The position numbers and the translations under genes are program-made. This document shows, piece after piece, positions 27,025 to 35,172 of a stretch of 64,000 bases of DNA. Each line of letters starts with the position of its first letter. Positions within the stretch are counted from its first letter, which is position 1. The notes below the pieces were generated by a model that saw only the letters and a program-made list of their open reading frames with translations, was not told the origin of the DNA and did no database searches. This DNA is from Blautia parvula (GTDB taxonomy: Bacteria; Bacillota; Clostridia; Lachnospirales; Lachnospiraceae), in contig NZ_CP084061.1 of the NCBI RefSeq assembly GCF_020215665.1, forward strand, positions 4,369,001-4,433,000, read 5' to 3'.

Positions 27025-27062
27025 AGAACAAGGGCGTTCTTATTCGGAGGGTACTCTGGATA
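27025..27062 (+). promoter_or_regulatory. Candidate ANTAR dual-hexaloop RNA element
   Basis: Hairpin P1: AGAAC (27025-27029), six-base loop AAGGGC (27030-27035), GTTCT (27036-27040). Hairpin P2: TATTCGG (27041-27047), six-base loop AGGGTA (27048-27053), then CT, a two-base bulge, and GGATA to 27062; P2 is weaker and has an alternative tetraloop form. Both loops have A at position 1 and G at position 4, the known recognition pattern of ANTAR proteins. P1's loop and 3' arm are also the 5' arm of the terminator at 27030, so P1 and the terminator exclude each other. Confidence 0.75.
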
Positions 27063-27077
27063 AACACGCCCTTTTTT
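27030..27077 (+). terminator. Intrinsic terminator inside the glnA leader (attenuator)
   Basis: AAGGGCGT (27030-27037) pairs with ACGCCCTT (27066-27073) and is followed by T to 27077. It lies after the glnA promoter and 96 bp before the glnA start, so it must be bypassed for glnA expression. No other terminator is seen after the pilus operon, so it may stop pilus readthrough as well. Confidence 0.85.
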
Positions 27078-27173
27078 CGTACCCAAAATTACACAACCAC
27101 CCGCCCCCGCCTTCTACCAGGCGCCGGCCCCCGGGTTTCACCTTATCATCCTATCAAGAGAGGAGATACCACA

Positions 27174-28505
27174 ATGCAAAATTACACCAGGGAAGCAATC
27201 CTGCGCATGGCGGAGGAAGAGGACGTGGAGTTCATTCGCCTGCAGTTCACCGACATGTTCGGAACATTGAAAAACATTGCAATCCCATCCAGCAAGCTGG
27301 AAAAGGCCATGGATAACCGCTGCGTCATTGACGCGTCTTCCATCGGCGGCTTTATCCGGAATGAGGAGGCAGACATGTATCTGCATCCCGATCTATCCAC
27401 GTTTACGATCCTGCCGTGGCGGCCGCAGCAGGGAAAAGTTGCCCGTTTCATATGTGATATTTATCAGGAAGACGGTACACCCTATAAAGAAAGCCCGCGT
27501 TTCATTCTCAGCCGCGTTGCGGCCAAAGCTGCAGATATGGGCTATTCTCTGATGGTAAACCCGGAATGTGAGTTTTTCCTTTTTCACACAGATGACAACG
27601 GCATGCCCACAACCACAACACATGAAAAGGCCGGATACATGGATTTAAGTCCCGTGGATCTGGGTGAGAATGCCAGACGTGATATGGTGCTGACCCTTGA
27701 GGAGATGGGATATGAAATCGAATCCTCCCATCACGAAATATCCCCCGGACAGCATGAGATTGACTTCCAGTTCTCCGACGCATCGGAGACAGCTGATAAA
27801 GTAATGACCTTTAAGGTGGCTGTGAGAACCATAGCCAAACGCCACGGCCTCCATGCCACTTTCATGCCGAAACCGAAAGCAGGCGCCAATGGCTCCGGCA
27901 TGCATGTAAACATGTATCTTATGAAAGACGGAAGAAATATTTTCTCAGACCCGGAAGATGAGCTTGGACTGAGCAGGGAGGGGTATTCTTTCCTGGCAGG
28001 AATCTTTGCACATATCAAAGGTATGACAGCCCTCTGCAACCCTCTTGTGAATTCCTATAAAAGACTGGCACCGGGATTTGAGGCGCCTTCAGACATTACC
28101 TGGTCGTCCAGGCAGCGTACTGCGCTGGTGAGGGTTCAGACCCAGCGGGAAGAGGGGGCAAGGCTGGAATTGAGAAGCCCCGATTCTGCCTCCAACCCTT
28201 ACCTGGTATTCGCGCTGTGTCTGGCAGCGGGGCTGGAGGGAATGGAAAAGAATCTGCAGGCGCCAAAAGAACTGAAAGAAAATATCCGTAAACTCTCCAG
28301 GGAGGAGAAGGAAAATGCAGGCATTGATACCCTGCCGGAAAACCTGAGTGAGGCGCTGGAGGAATTTAACAAGGACCCGCTCATGAGAGCCGTACTTGGT
28401 GAAACTTTTACAAAGTGTTATGTGAAGGCGAAGAAGAAGGAGTGGAAGAGCTACATGGAACAGGTTTCTGAATGGGAGATCGAACAGTATCTGTACCGTG
28501 TATAG
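27174..28505 (+). CDS. glnA: Glutamine synthetase, type I
   Basis: The protein has 443 residues, the usual length of the Gram-positive GSI-alpha type. It makes glutamine from glutamate, ammonia and ATP. The N-terminal beta-grasp domain contains EFIRLQFTDMFGTLKNI; the catalytic domain has NPECEFFLF (metal-binding Glu), HHEISPGQHEIDFQF, GSGMHVNMYL, and the Glu-flap region NPLVNSYKRLAPGFEAPSD. No adenylylation loop typical of the beta subtype is obvious. AGAGGAGA precedes the ATG. Expression probably depends on antitermination in the leader at 27025-27077. The next gene encodes an ANTAR protein 18 bp downstream and is likely co-transcribed. Confidence 0.96.
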   Translation: MQNYTREAILRMAEEEDVEFIRLQFTDMFGTLKNIAIPSSKLEKAMDNRCVIDASSIGGFIRNEEADMYLHPDLSTFTILPWRPQQGKVARFICDIYQEDGTPYKESPRFILSRVAAKAADMGYSLMVNPECEFFLFHTDDNGMPTTTTHEKAGYMDLSPVDLGENARRDMVLTLEEMGYEIESSHHEISPGQHEIDFQFSDASETADKVMTFKVAVRTIAKRHGLHATFMPKPKAGANGSGMHVNMYLMKDGRNIFSDPEDELGLSREGYSFLAGIFAHIKGMTALCNPLVNSYKRLAPGFEAPSDITWSSRQRTALVRVQTQREEGARLELRSPDSASNPYLVFALCLAAGLEGMEKNLQAPKELKENIRKLSREEKENAGIDTLPENLSEALEEFNKDPLMRAVLGETFTKCYVKAKKKEWKSYMEQVSEWEIEQYLYRV

Positions 28506-28523
28506 AGGAACAGGAGGCAGTGC

Positions 28524-29075
28524 ATGAGCATCATCATTATTGTTTTGCCAAAATCGGAAGATGCAAAGAAAATACGGAAAATCCTCATGGAGCATGGATT
28601 TGAAAATACCGTAGCATGTACAACTGCCGCTCAGGCTTTGATGGAAATAAATAAGTACCCGGCAGGGCTGGTCATCAGTGGTTATAAACTGCCGGATATG
28701 TATTATCGGGAACTGGCTGGCTCCCTGCCCAGGTTTTTTGAAATGCTGCTCATAGGCTCTGCAAATGTGGTAAGTTCCGCTGAGTCAGGAATCATGGCAG
28801 TCACCATGCCGATTCGCATTTACGAGCTGGTAAATACTGTAGAAATGCTGCTTTACCAGCTTGAGCGAAGGCTGAAAAGGGAAAAGAAGAAGCCCAAAGC
28901 CCGCAGCCAGCGGGACCAGAACTATATTACCAACGCAAAACTCCTTCTGATGGACAGAAACCATCTCACAGAGGAGGAAGCGTACCGTTATATACAGAAA
29001 TGCAGCATGGACAGCGCCACCAGCATGGTGGAGACAGCACAGATGATACTGACACTTATCTATGATGAAGTATAG
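28524..29075 (+). CDS. ANTAR antiterminator with degenerate receiver domain
   Basis: The protein has 183 residues. The C-terminal roughly 55 residues ([20 protein letters not shown] then [20 protein letters not shown]) are an ANTAR RNA-binding three-helix domain. Residues 1-115 have a response-regulator fold, but the phosphoacceptor Asp is replaced ([10 protein letters not shown], Gly53 at the aspartate position), the N-terminal acidic pair is absent (VLPKSEDA) and the conserved Lys-Pro appears as Met-Pro. A Lys/Arg-rich coiled linker joins the halves. It therefore should not be controlled by phosphorylation; a ligand or partner such as glutamine synthetase or PII is inferred. Located 18 bp after glnA, its likely target is the dual hairpin in the glnA leader. 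Confidence 0.85.
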   Translation: MSIIIIVLPKSEDAKKIRKILMEHGFENTVACTTAAQALMEINKYPAGLVISGYKLPDMYYRELAGSLPRFFEMLLIGSANVVSSAESGIMAVTMPIRIYELVNTVEMLLYQLERRLKREKKKPKARSQRDQNYITNAKLLLMDRNHLTEEEAYRYIQKCSMDSATSMVETAQMILTLIYDEV

Positions 29076-29076
29076 T

Positions 29077-29100
29077 AACTGTTCGGCAGCCTGAACAGTT
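29077..29100 (+). other. Stem-loop between the ANTAR gene and dapL
   Basis: AACTGTTC (29077-29084) and GAACAGTT (29093-29100) are a perfect 8-bp inverted repeat with an 8-nt loop directly after the ANTAR gene stop. No T-tract follows, so it may be an operator, an mRNA 3' stabiliser or a weak processing site. Confidence 0.5.
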
Positions 29101-29122
29101 AAGTATAAAGGAGAAATGTGAT

Positions 29123-30337
29123 ATGTTTACGATCAATGATAATTATTTGAAGCTTCAGGGAAGCTATCTGTTTTCCAACATAGCGAAAAAGGTAGCTGAC
29201 TATCAGCAGAAAAATCCAAATGCGGACATTATCCGACTGGGAATCGGTGATGTGACACAGCCCCTGGCGCCGGCAATTATCCGGGCTCTTCACAGCGCAG
29301 TGGATGATATGGCAAATGCGGAGACCTTCCATGGCTATGCGCCGGACAAAGGATATGATTTTCTGAGAAATGCCATAGCTGACAATGACTACCGAAACCG
29401 GGGCTGCGATATTGAAGCGGATGAGATATTTGTATCCGACGGCGCAAAGTGTGACTCCGGAAATATCCAGGAGATTTTCGGTCTGGACAATAAGATTGCT
29501 GTGTGCGACCCTGTGTATCCGGTATACGTGGACACCAATGTGATGGCAGGCAGAACAGGAAATTATAATCCAAACGCGCAGAATTATGACGGCATGATCT
29601 ATATGCCCTGTGTGGAAGAGAATAACTTCGTTCCGGAGCTTCCGAAAGAGACACCAGATATTATTTATCTGTGTTTTCCCAATAATCCCACAGGCGCAGG
29701 TATTACAAGAGCTGAACTTCAGGAATGGGTAGATTACGCAAACCGCGTCGGCGCAGTGATCATTTACGATGCGGCATATGAAGCATATATAACAGAAAAA
29801 GACGTGCCGCACAGTGTGTACGAATGTAAAGGTGCGAGGCATTGTGCCATTGAACTTCACAGTTTTTCAAAAAATGCCGGGTTTACCGGTGTCCGACTCG
29901 GATACACAGTAGTGCCCAAAGACTTAAAATGCGGCAGTGTGTCCCTGCATGACCTCTGGTCCAGAAGACACGGAACAAAATACAACGGCGCTCCCTATAT
30001 TGTGCAGCGCGCAGGGGAGGCCGTCTATTCACCGGAGGGAAAAGAGCAGCTCAGGTCCCAGGTGGATTATTATATGAAAAATGCGAAGGTGATCTACGAG
30101 GGCCTGAAAAATGCAGGATACTCTGTATCCGGCGGCATCAATGCCCCGTATGTGTGGCTGAAGACACCGGGCAGGTTAAGCTCCTGGGAGTTCTTTGATG
30201 AACTTCTCCGTAAAGCAAACGTGGTTGGAACACCCGGCAGTGGTTTTGGCGCACATGGAGAAGGCTACTTCAGATTATCAGCCTTCGGAACCTATGAAAA
30301 TACAGTGAAAGCGATTGAACGGATCACAAAGATGTGA
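29123..30337 (+). CDS. dapL: LL-diaminopimelate aminotransferase
   Basis: The protein has 404 residues, close to the family norm of about 410. It converts tetrahydrodipicolinate directly to LL-2,6-diaminopimelate with glutamate as donor, a one-step lysine and peptidoglycan precursor route found in many Clostridia, plants and Chlamydia. Motifs: [18 protein letters not shown] near the N-terminus, [29 protein letters not shown], and the PLP Lys in [16 protein letters not shown] (K250). AAAGGAG precedes the ATG. Its position behind glnA and an ANTAR gene links it loosely to nitrogen assimilation. A strong terminator follows. Confidence 0.95.
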   Translation: MFTINDNYLKLQGSYLFSNIAKKVADYQQKNPNADIIRLGIGDVTQPLAPAIIRALHSAVDDMANAETFHGYAPDKGYDFLRNAIADNDYRNRGCDIEADEIFVSDGAKCDSGNIQEIFGLDNKIAVCDPVYPVYVDTNVMAGRTGNYNPNAQNYDGMIYMPCVEENNFVPELPKETPDIIYLCFPNNPTGAGITRAELQEWVDYANRVGAVIIYDAAYEAYITEKDVPHSVYECKGARHCAIELHSFSKNAGFTGVRLGYTVVPKDLKCGSVSLHDLWSRRHGTKYNGAPYIVQRAGEAVYSPEGKEQLRSQVDYYMKNAKVIYEGLKNAGYSVSGGINAPYVWLKTPGRLSSWEFFDELLRKANVVGTPGSGFGAHGEGYFRLSAFGTYENTVKAIERITKM

Positions 30338-30350
30338 TCAAGAATATCCT

Positions 30351-30396
30351 GTCCCGAGGTATCTGGATTTTTCTGGATATCCCCGGGACTTTTTTA
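30351..30396 (+). terminator. Terminator after dapL
   Basis: GTCCCG (30351-30356) pairs with CGGGAC (30384-30389), with inner pairing of GGTATC and GATATCC, followed by seven T. It ends 26 bp before the AspRS start, which leaves no room for a separate promoter between them. Confidence 0.9.
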
Positions 30397-30421
30397 TTTC
30401 TGGAAAAAGGAGAGATGTGAT

Positions 30422-31753
30422 ATGGAATTTGTGGAAGGCATCAGAGAAAAGGATACCCTGGAGCTTACGGAACTGCTGAAAAAGCAGGAGACAGACGGTG
30501 AAATCCTGGTGGAGGGAACCGTGCACAGCATTCGGAAAATGGGTGAGATCGCGTTTGTAATACTGAGAAAAAGAGAAGGCCTGCTGCAGACCGTCTGGGA
30601 GGAGGGAAAGACAAATATATCAATTTCGGATTTAAAAGAAGGAGACTGTATCCGGGCCGCAGGCACAATACGCAGAGAAGCGCGTGCGCCTCATCAGAAG
30701 GAACTCCGCCTGTGTGCAGTCCGAATACTTTCATCACCTGCAGCGCCCCTTCCCCTTGCCATAGACAAGTGGAAGCTGAATACCTCCCTGGAGACAAAAC
30801 TGAACCTGCGTCCCATATCACTGCGGAATATAAAAGAGCGTGCCCGTTTTAAGATCCAGGAGGGCGTGTGCAGGGGATTCCGTGAATTTTTATATACTCG
30901 GGGATTTACAGAAGTACACACACCGAAAATCGGAGCCAAGGGGGCAGAGGGCGGCTCCAACCTGTTTAAACTCAGTTATTTCCATAAACCTGCAGTTCTG
31001 GAACAGAGTCCGCAGTTTTATAAACAGATGATGGTGGGGGTTTTTGATCGGGTATTTGAAACCGGCCCGGTGTTCCGCGCGGAGAAACACAATACAAGGC
31101 GGCATTTGAACGAATATACCAGCCTGGATTTTGAGATGGGGTATATTGATGATTTTATGGATATCTGTGCCATGGAGACCGGATTTCTGCAGTACACAAT
31201 GGAATTGCTGAAAAGGGAGTATGCGGAAGAATTGAAGATTCTGGGGGTGAATCTGCCGGAGACAAGGAAGATTCCTTTCGTTCGTTTTTCCCGGGCAAAG
31301 GAGCTGGCAGCAGAAAAATACGGAAGGAAGATTAAGAATCCTTTTGACCTGGAGCCAGAGGAGGAAGCGCTGATCGGACAGTATTTTCAGGAGGAATACG
31401 GTGCGGATTTTGTATTTGTTACGCATTACCCATCGAAAAAAAGACCGTTTTATGCCATGGATGACCCGGAGGATGAACGTTTTACCCTTAGCTTTGACCT
31501 TCTGTTCAGAGGACTGGAAGTGACAACAGGCGGACAGAGGATTCATGATTTCCATATGCTCACAGAAAAAATGGAGAAAAGGGGGATGAGCCAGGAGGGA
31601 ATGGAGCAGTATCTGGATACATTCAAGTACGGCATGCCGCCCCACGGAGGCCTGGGCATCGGTCTGGAAAGGCTCACTATGCAGCTTTTAGGCGAAGATA
31701 ATGTAAGAGAGGCCTGCCTGTTTCCGAGAGATATGAACCGCCTGGAACCGTAG
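30422..31753 (+). CDS. aspS: Aspartyl-tRNA synthetase, archaeal type, probably non-discriminating
   Basis: The protein has 443 residues, much shorter than bacterial AspRS (about 590), with no GAD insertion domain. It has the archaeal/eukaryal layout: OB-fold anticodon domain (about 25-115) then class II core with motif 2 FRAEKHNTRRHLNEYTSLDF and motif 3 GGLGIGLERLTMQLLG. The OB fold has His35 (GTVHSIRK) and Pro90 (REARAPHQK), the residues I recall at the two positions that separate non-discriminating (His/Pro) from discriminating (Trp/Lys) archaeal-type enzymes. Such an enzyme charges tRNA-Asn with Asp, which the gatCAB products then amidate. The gene lies 17 bp before gatC, in the same operon. 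Canonical bacterial aspS may exist elsewhere. Confidence 0.9.
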   Translation: MEFVEGIREKDTLELTELLKKQETDGEILVEGTVHSIRKMGEIAFVILRKREGLLQTVWEEGKTNISISDLKEGDCIRAAGTIRREARAPHQKELRLCAVRILSSPAAPLPLAIDKWKLNTSLETKLNLRPISLRNIKERARFKIQEGVCRGFREFLYTRGFTEVHTPKIGAKGAEGGSNLFKLSYFHKPAVLEQSPQFYKQMMVGVFDRVFETGPVFRAEKHNTRRHLNEYTSLDFEMGYIDDFMDICAMETGFLQYTMELLKREYAEELKILGVNLPETRKIPFVRFSRAKELAAEKYGRKIKNPFDLEPEEEALIGQYFQEEYGADFVFVTHYPSKKRPFYAMDDPEDERFTLSFDLLFRGLEVTTGGQRIHDFHMLTEKMEKRGMSQEGMEQYLDTFKYGMPPHGGLGIGLERLTMQLLGEDNVREACLFPRDMNRLEP

Positions 31754-31770
31754 AGAGAAGGAGAAAAATT

Positions 31771-32067
31771 ATGGCAAAACAGATTATAGATGACACAATC
31801 ATGGAAAATATAGAGATTCTTGCAAAGCTGGCCCTAACCTGCGAAGAACGGGAAAAGGCCAGAGAAAAAATGCAGGAAATGCTGGATTATATAGATAAAT
31901 TAAACGAGCTGAATACGGAAGAAACGGAACCTCTTGCCCATACGTTTCCTGTGGAAAATGTGTTCCGGGAAGACGTTGTGACAAACGGTAACAGCCGGGA
32001 CGCTATGCTCGCCAACGCGCCCAAAAGCAAAGACGGCCAGTATCAGGTCCCCAAAACTGTGCAGTAA
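31771..32067 (+). CDS. gatC: Asp/Glu-tRNA amidotransferase subunit C
   Basis: The protein has 98 residues, the normal size. It is a small helical and extended subunit that wraps around GatA and stabilises the complex. It shows the family features: ENIEILAKLALTCEEREKAR helix, MQEMLDYIDKLNELNTEE, the proline-rich TEPLAHTFPVENVFREDVV strap and the C-terminal PKSKDGQYQVPKTVQ. It lies between aspS and gatA (13 bp before gatA), in the order aspS-gatC-gatA-gatB. Confidence 0.95.
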   Translation: MAKQIIDDTIMENIEILAKLALTCEEREKAREKMQEMLDYIDKLNELNTEETEPLAHTFPVENVFREDVVTNGNSRDAMLANAPKSKDGQYQVPKTVQ

Positions 32068-32080
32068 GGAGGATAGACAA

Positions 32081-33550
32081 ATGGAAATCAGAGAAATGAC
32101 AGCTCTTACCCTTGGCTGTGCCATAAAAAGCCGTCAGGTAGGCGTCCGGGAAGCGGTAAAAGCCTGCCTGGATGAGATTGAAAAAAAGGACAGTACGCTC
32201 CACGCTTTTCTGGAGACAGATGAGAAGAAAATATATGACAGGGTAAAAGAGGTGGAAAACGGCATAAAAGCAGGGAAATACACAGGCCCTCTGGCTGGTG
32301 TTCCCATTGCGGTGAAAGATAATATCTGCACCAGAAACAGAAAAACTACCTGTGCTTCCAGAATTCTGGAAAATTTTATTCCTTCGTACGATGCGGAGGC
32401 TGTCCGCAGAATAGAAAGTGCAGGAATGATTGTTATGGGTAAAACCAATATGGACGAATTTGCCATGGGAAGTACCTCTGAGACATCTGCATACGGTATT
32501 ACCAGAAACCCCTGGGATACCGAAAAAGTACCGGGGGGCTCCTCAGGAGGTTCCTGTGCGGCAGTGGCGGCAGATGAAGTGTTTGCAGCATTGGGAAGCG
32601 ATACGGGAGGCTCCATCCGGCAGCCTGCCTCCTACTGCGGCGTGGTCGGCATGAAGCCCACATACGGTACCGTATCCAGATACGGACTTATAGCTTATGC
32701 CTCGTCCCTGGACCAGATAGGTCCTGTGGGAAAAGATGTCTCTGACTGCGCGGCACTGCTGGAAGCGTCTGCGGGATATGACGCTAAGGACAGCACGTCT
32801 GTGCTGCGCAAGGACCTGCAGTTTACCCGGTATTTGAGGCAGGACCTGCATGGTGTGAAAATCGGTATCCCCAAAGAGTATCTGTCAGAGGGACTTGACG
32901 AGGACGTGAAAAGATCACTGGCGGACGCAGTGCAGTTAATGACAAAAAATGGCGCTGTAGTGGAATTCTTCACCCTGGGACTGGTAGATTATGTGATTCC
33001 GGCCTATTATATTATTGCCTCTGCGGAGGCCAGTTCTAACCTGGCCCGTTTTGACGGCGTGAAATACGGTTACAGGGCAGAGGAGTTTGAAGGGCTTCAC
33101 GATATGTACAAAAAAACAAGGGCGGAAGGATTCGGGGAGGAAGTCAGGCGCCGGATACTGCTTGGCTCTTTTGTACTGAGCTCAGGATATTACGATGCGT
33201 ATTATCTGAAGGCGCTGAAGGTAAAAGCCATGATAAAGAAAGCATTTGACGATGCATTTTTAAAATACGATATGCTGATCGCTCCTGCAGCTCCATCCAC
33301 GGCACCCGCTGTGGGAAGCAGCCTTGCTGATCCGCTGAAAATGTACCTGAGTGATGTCTATACTGCAGGTGTCAATCTTGCAGGCCTCCCTGCCATAAGT
33401 GTTCCCTGCGGCCTGGACAGCAGCGGTATGCCTGTGGGACTGCAGTTTATCGGGGATTGTTTTCAGGAAAAGAAGATCATACAGGCAGCATATGCTTATG
33501 AGAAAATCAGGGGAGAGTTCCCGAAAGCATACGGAAAGGGGGTAAAATAA
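32081..33550 (+). CDS. gatA: Asp/Glu-tRNA amidotransferase subunit A
   Basis: The protein has 489 residues. It is an amidase-signature enzyme that releases ammonia from glutamine for GatB. The Ser-cisSer-Lys triad is present as K79 (PIAVKDNIC), S154 (GGSSGGS) and S178 (GSDTGGSIRQP), matching the numbering known for characterised GatA. Other conserved parts include GKTNMDEFAMGS and PGGSSGGSCAA. GGAGG lies before the start. The stop TAA overlaps the gatB start by one base, so the two subunits should be made in equal amounts. Confidence 0.96.
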   Translation: MEIREMTALTLGCAIKSRQVGVREAVKACLDEIEKKDSTLHAFLETDEKKIYDRVKEVENGIKAGKYTGPLAGVPIAVKDNICTRNRKTTCASRILENFIPSYDAEAVRRIESAGMIVMGKTNMDEFAMGSTSETSAYGITRNPWDTEKVPGGSSGGSCAAVAADEVFAALGSDTGGSIRQPASYCGVVGMKPTYGTVSRYGLIAYASSLDQIGPVGKDVSDCAALLEASAGYDAKDSTSVLRKDLQFTRYLRQDLHGVKIGIPKEYLSEGLDEDVKRSLADAVQLMTKNGAVVEFFTLGLVDYVIPAYYIIASAEASSNLARFDGVKYGYRAEEFEGLHDMYKKTRAEGFGEEVRRRILLGSFVLSSGYYDAYYLKALKVKAMIKKAFDDAFLKYDMLIAPAAPSTAPAVGSSLADPLKMYLSDVYTAGVNLAGLPAISVPCGLDSSGMPVGLQFIGDCFQEKKIIQAAYAYEKIRGEFPKAYGKGVK

Positions 33551-35016
33551 TGGCTAAGCGATATGAAACAGTCATTGGCCTGGAGGTTCACGTGGAGCTT
33601 GCCACAGCCACAAAAATATTCTGCGGCTGTTCCGCAAAATTCGGAGGAGCACCCAACACCCATACCTGCCCCGTATGTACCGGAATGCCCGGCTCTCTCC
33701 CGGTTCTGAACAGACAGGTGGTTGATTATGCACTGGCCCTTGGAATGGCTGCCAACTGCCGGATAAACCAAACCTGTAAATTTGACAGAAAGAATTATTT
33801 CTATCCTGACAATCCCCAGAACTACCAGATTTCCCAGCTCTATCTTCCCATCTGCCATGACGGATTTCTGGAAATCAGGACTGCATCAGGGAAAAAGAAG
33901 ATCAGGATTCATGAGATGCATATGGAGGAAGATGCCGGTAAGCTGATTCATGATGAGTGGGAAGACTGTTCCCTTGTGGACTACAACAGAAGCGGTGTTC
34001 CTCTGGTTGAGATCGTATCCGAACCGGACATGAGAAATGCGGAGGAGGTTATTGCCTATCTGGAAAAGCTGCGTTTGATCTGTCAGTACCTGGGCGTTTC
34101 AGACTGCAAGCTGCAGGAAGGCTCCATGCGTGCGGATGTGAATCTGTCTGTCATGGAGGCAGGAAGCGGAAAACTGGGAACCAGGACGGAGATGAAGAAT
34201 TTAAATTCCTTCAAAGCTATCGCCAGGGCGATTGAAGGGGAACGGGAACGGCAGATTGAACTTTTGGAAGAGGGAAAATGTGTGCAGCAGGAGACAAGGC
34301 GGTGGGATGACAATAAAGAAATTTCCTATGCCATGCGTTCCAAAGAGGATGCAAAGGATTACAGATATTTTCCGGACCCTGACCTGCCCCCGGTAGTGAT
34401 CAGTGGGGAGTGGCTGGCACGGATAAAAGAGCGTCAGCCGGAGCTTCAGGAAGAAAAGGCAGAACGCTATGAGAAAGAGTTTGGCCTCTCAGCCTATGAC
34501 GCCTCTCTTTTGACACAGTCAAGGCATTTGGCAGATTTGTATGAACAGACAGTCAGCCTGCTTCAGCAGAAGGAGGTTGCCGGTGCTCCGAAAAAGGCAG
34601 CCAACTGGTTTATCGGTGAAACTCTGAGACTGTTAAAAGACAGGGGAATGGAGACGGAAGACCTGCATTTTACACCCGGACATCTGGCAGATTTGATTGT
34701 GGTCTGCGAGAGAGGGGAAGTGAATAATCAGACCGCAAAAAAGGTGTTTGGGCGGATTTTTGATGAGGATGTGGAGCCTGTTTCTTATATTGAGGAAAAT
34801 GGGCTGAAAACTGTTGTGGATACAGGAGTACTGGAGAGTATCGTGGAAAAGATCCTTGCGTCAAACCCGAAAACCGTGGAGGAGTACCAAAGTGGAAAAA
34901 CAAAAGTTCTCGGCTTTCTGGTGGGCCAGGTTATGAAGGAGATGAAAGGAAAAGCAGAACCGCAGACGGTGAACCGGCTGCTGATGGAAAAACTGCAGCG
35001 CGGCCCTTCGCTATAA
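33550..35016 (+). CDS. gatB: Asp/Glu-tRNA amidotransferase subunit B
   Basis: The protein has 488 residues. It phosphorylates and then amidates Asp-tRNA-Asn or Glu-tRNA-Gln using ammonia channelled from GatA. Conserved parts: YETVIGLEVHVELATATKIF, the zinc-site region FCGCSAKFGGAPNTHTCPVC, NRSGVPLVEIVSEPDM, and RADVNLS with TEMKNLNSF. The C-terminal half is the helical tRNA-binding tail domain (about 400-488) with ANWFIGETLRLL and KVLGFLVGQVMKEMKGKAEP. It is the last gene of the aspS-gatCAB operon; a terminator follows at 35060. Confidence 0.96.
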   Translation: MAKRYETVIGLEVHVELATATKIFCGCSAKFGGAPNTHTCPVCTGMPGSLPVLNRQVVDYALALGMAANCRINQTCKFDRKNYFYPDNPQNYQISQLYLPICHDGFLEIRTASGKKKIRIHEMHMEEDAGKLIHDEWEDCSLVDYNRSGVPLVEIVSEPDMRNAEEVIAYLEKLRLICQYLGVSDCKLQEGSMRADVNLSVMEAGSGKLGTRTEMKNLNSFKAIARAIEGERERQIELLEEGKCVQQETRRWDDNKEISYAMRSKEDAKDYRYFPDPDLPPVVISGEWLARIKERQPELQEEKAERYEKEFGLSAYDASLLTQSRHLADLYEQTVSLLQQKEVAGAPKKAANWFIGETLRLLKDRGMETEDLHFTPGHLADLIVVCERGEVNNQTAKKVFGRIFDEDVEPVSYIEENGLKTVVDTGVLESIVEKILASNPKTVEEYQSGKTKVLGFLVGQVMKEMKGKAEPQTVNRLLMEKLQRGPSL

Positions 35017-35059
35017 GACTTTACAAGTTTTTTCTAATCAATTATACTGTTTTTAAGAC

Positions 35060-35093
35060 AATCCCCGGCAGTGAGCTCGTCTGCCGGGGATTT
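35060..35093 (+). terminator. Terminator after gatB
   Basis: AATCCCCGGCAG (35060-35071) pairs with CTGCCGGGGATT (35081-35092) around a 9-nt loop. The following T-run is short (TTTG), but the 12-bp stem is perfect. Confidence 0.8.
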
Positions 35094-35172
35094 GTAATGG
35101 AACAGTTTGGTTGATGCATCTATTCAGAGAATGATTCGAGTCTTTGGATGGTGATAAAATAAGGAGGCAGAT

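Noticed and set aside
27182-28595. Minus-strand frames opposite glnA
   Set aside because: They are shadows of the glnA reading frame, with Cys/His/Arg-rich sequence and no ribosome sites.
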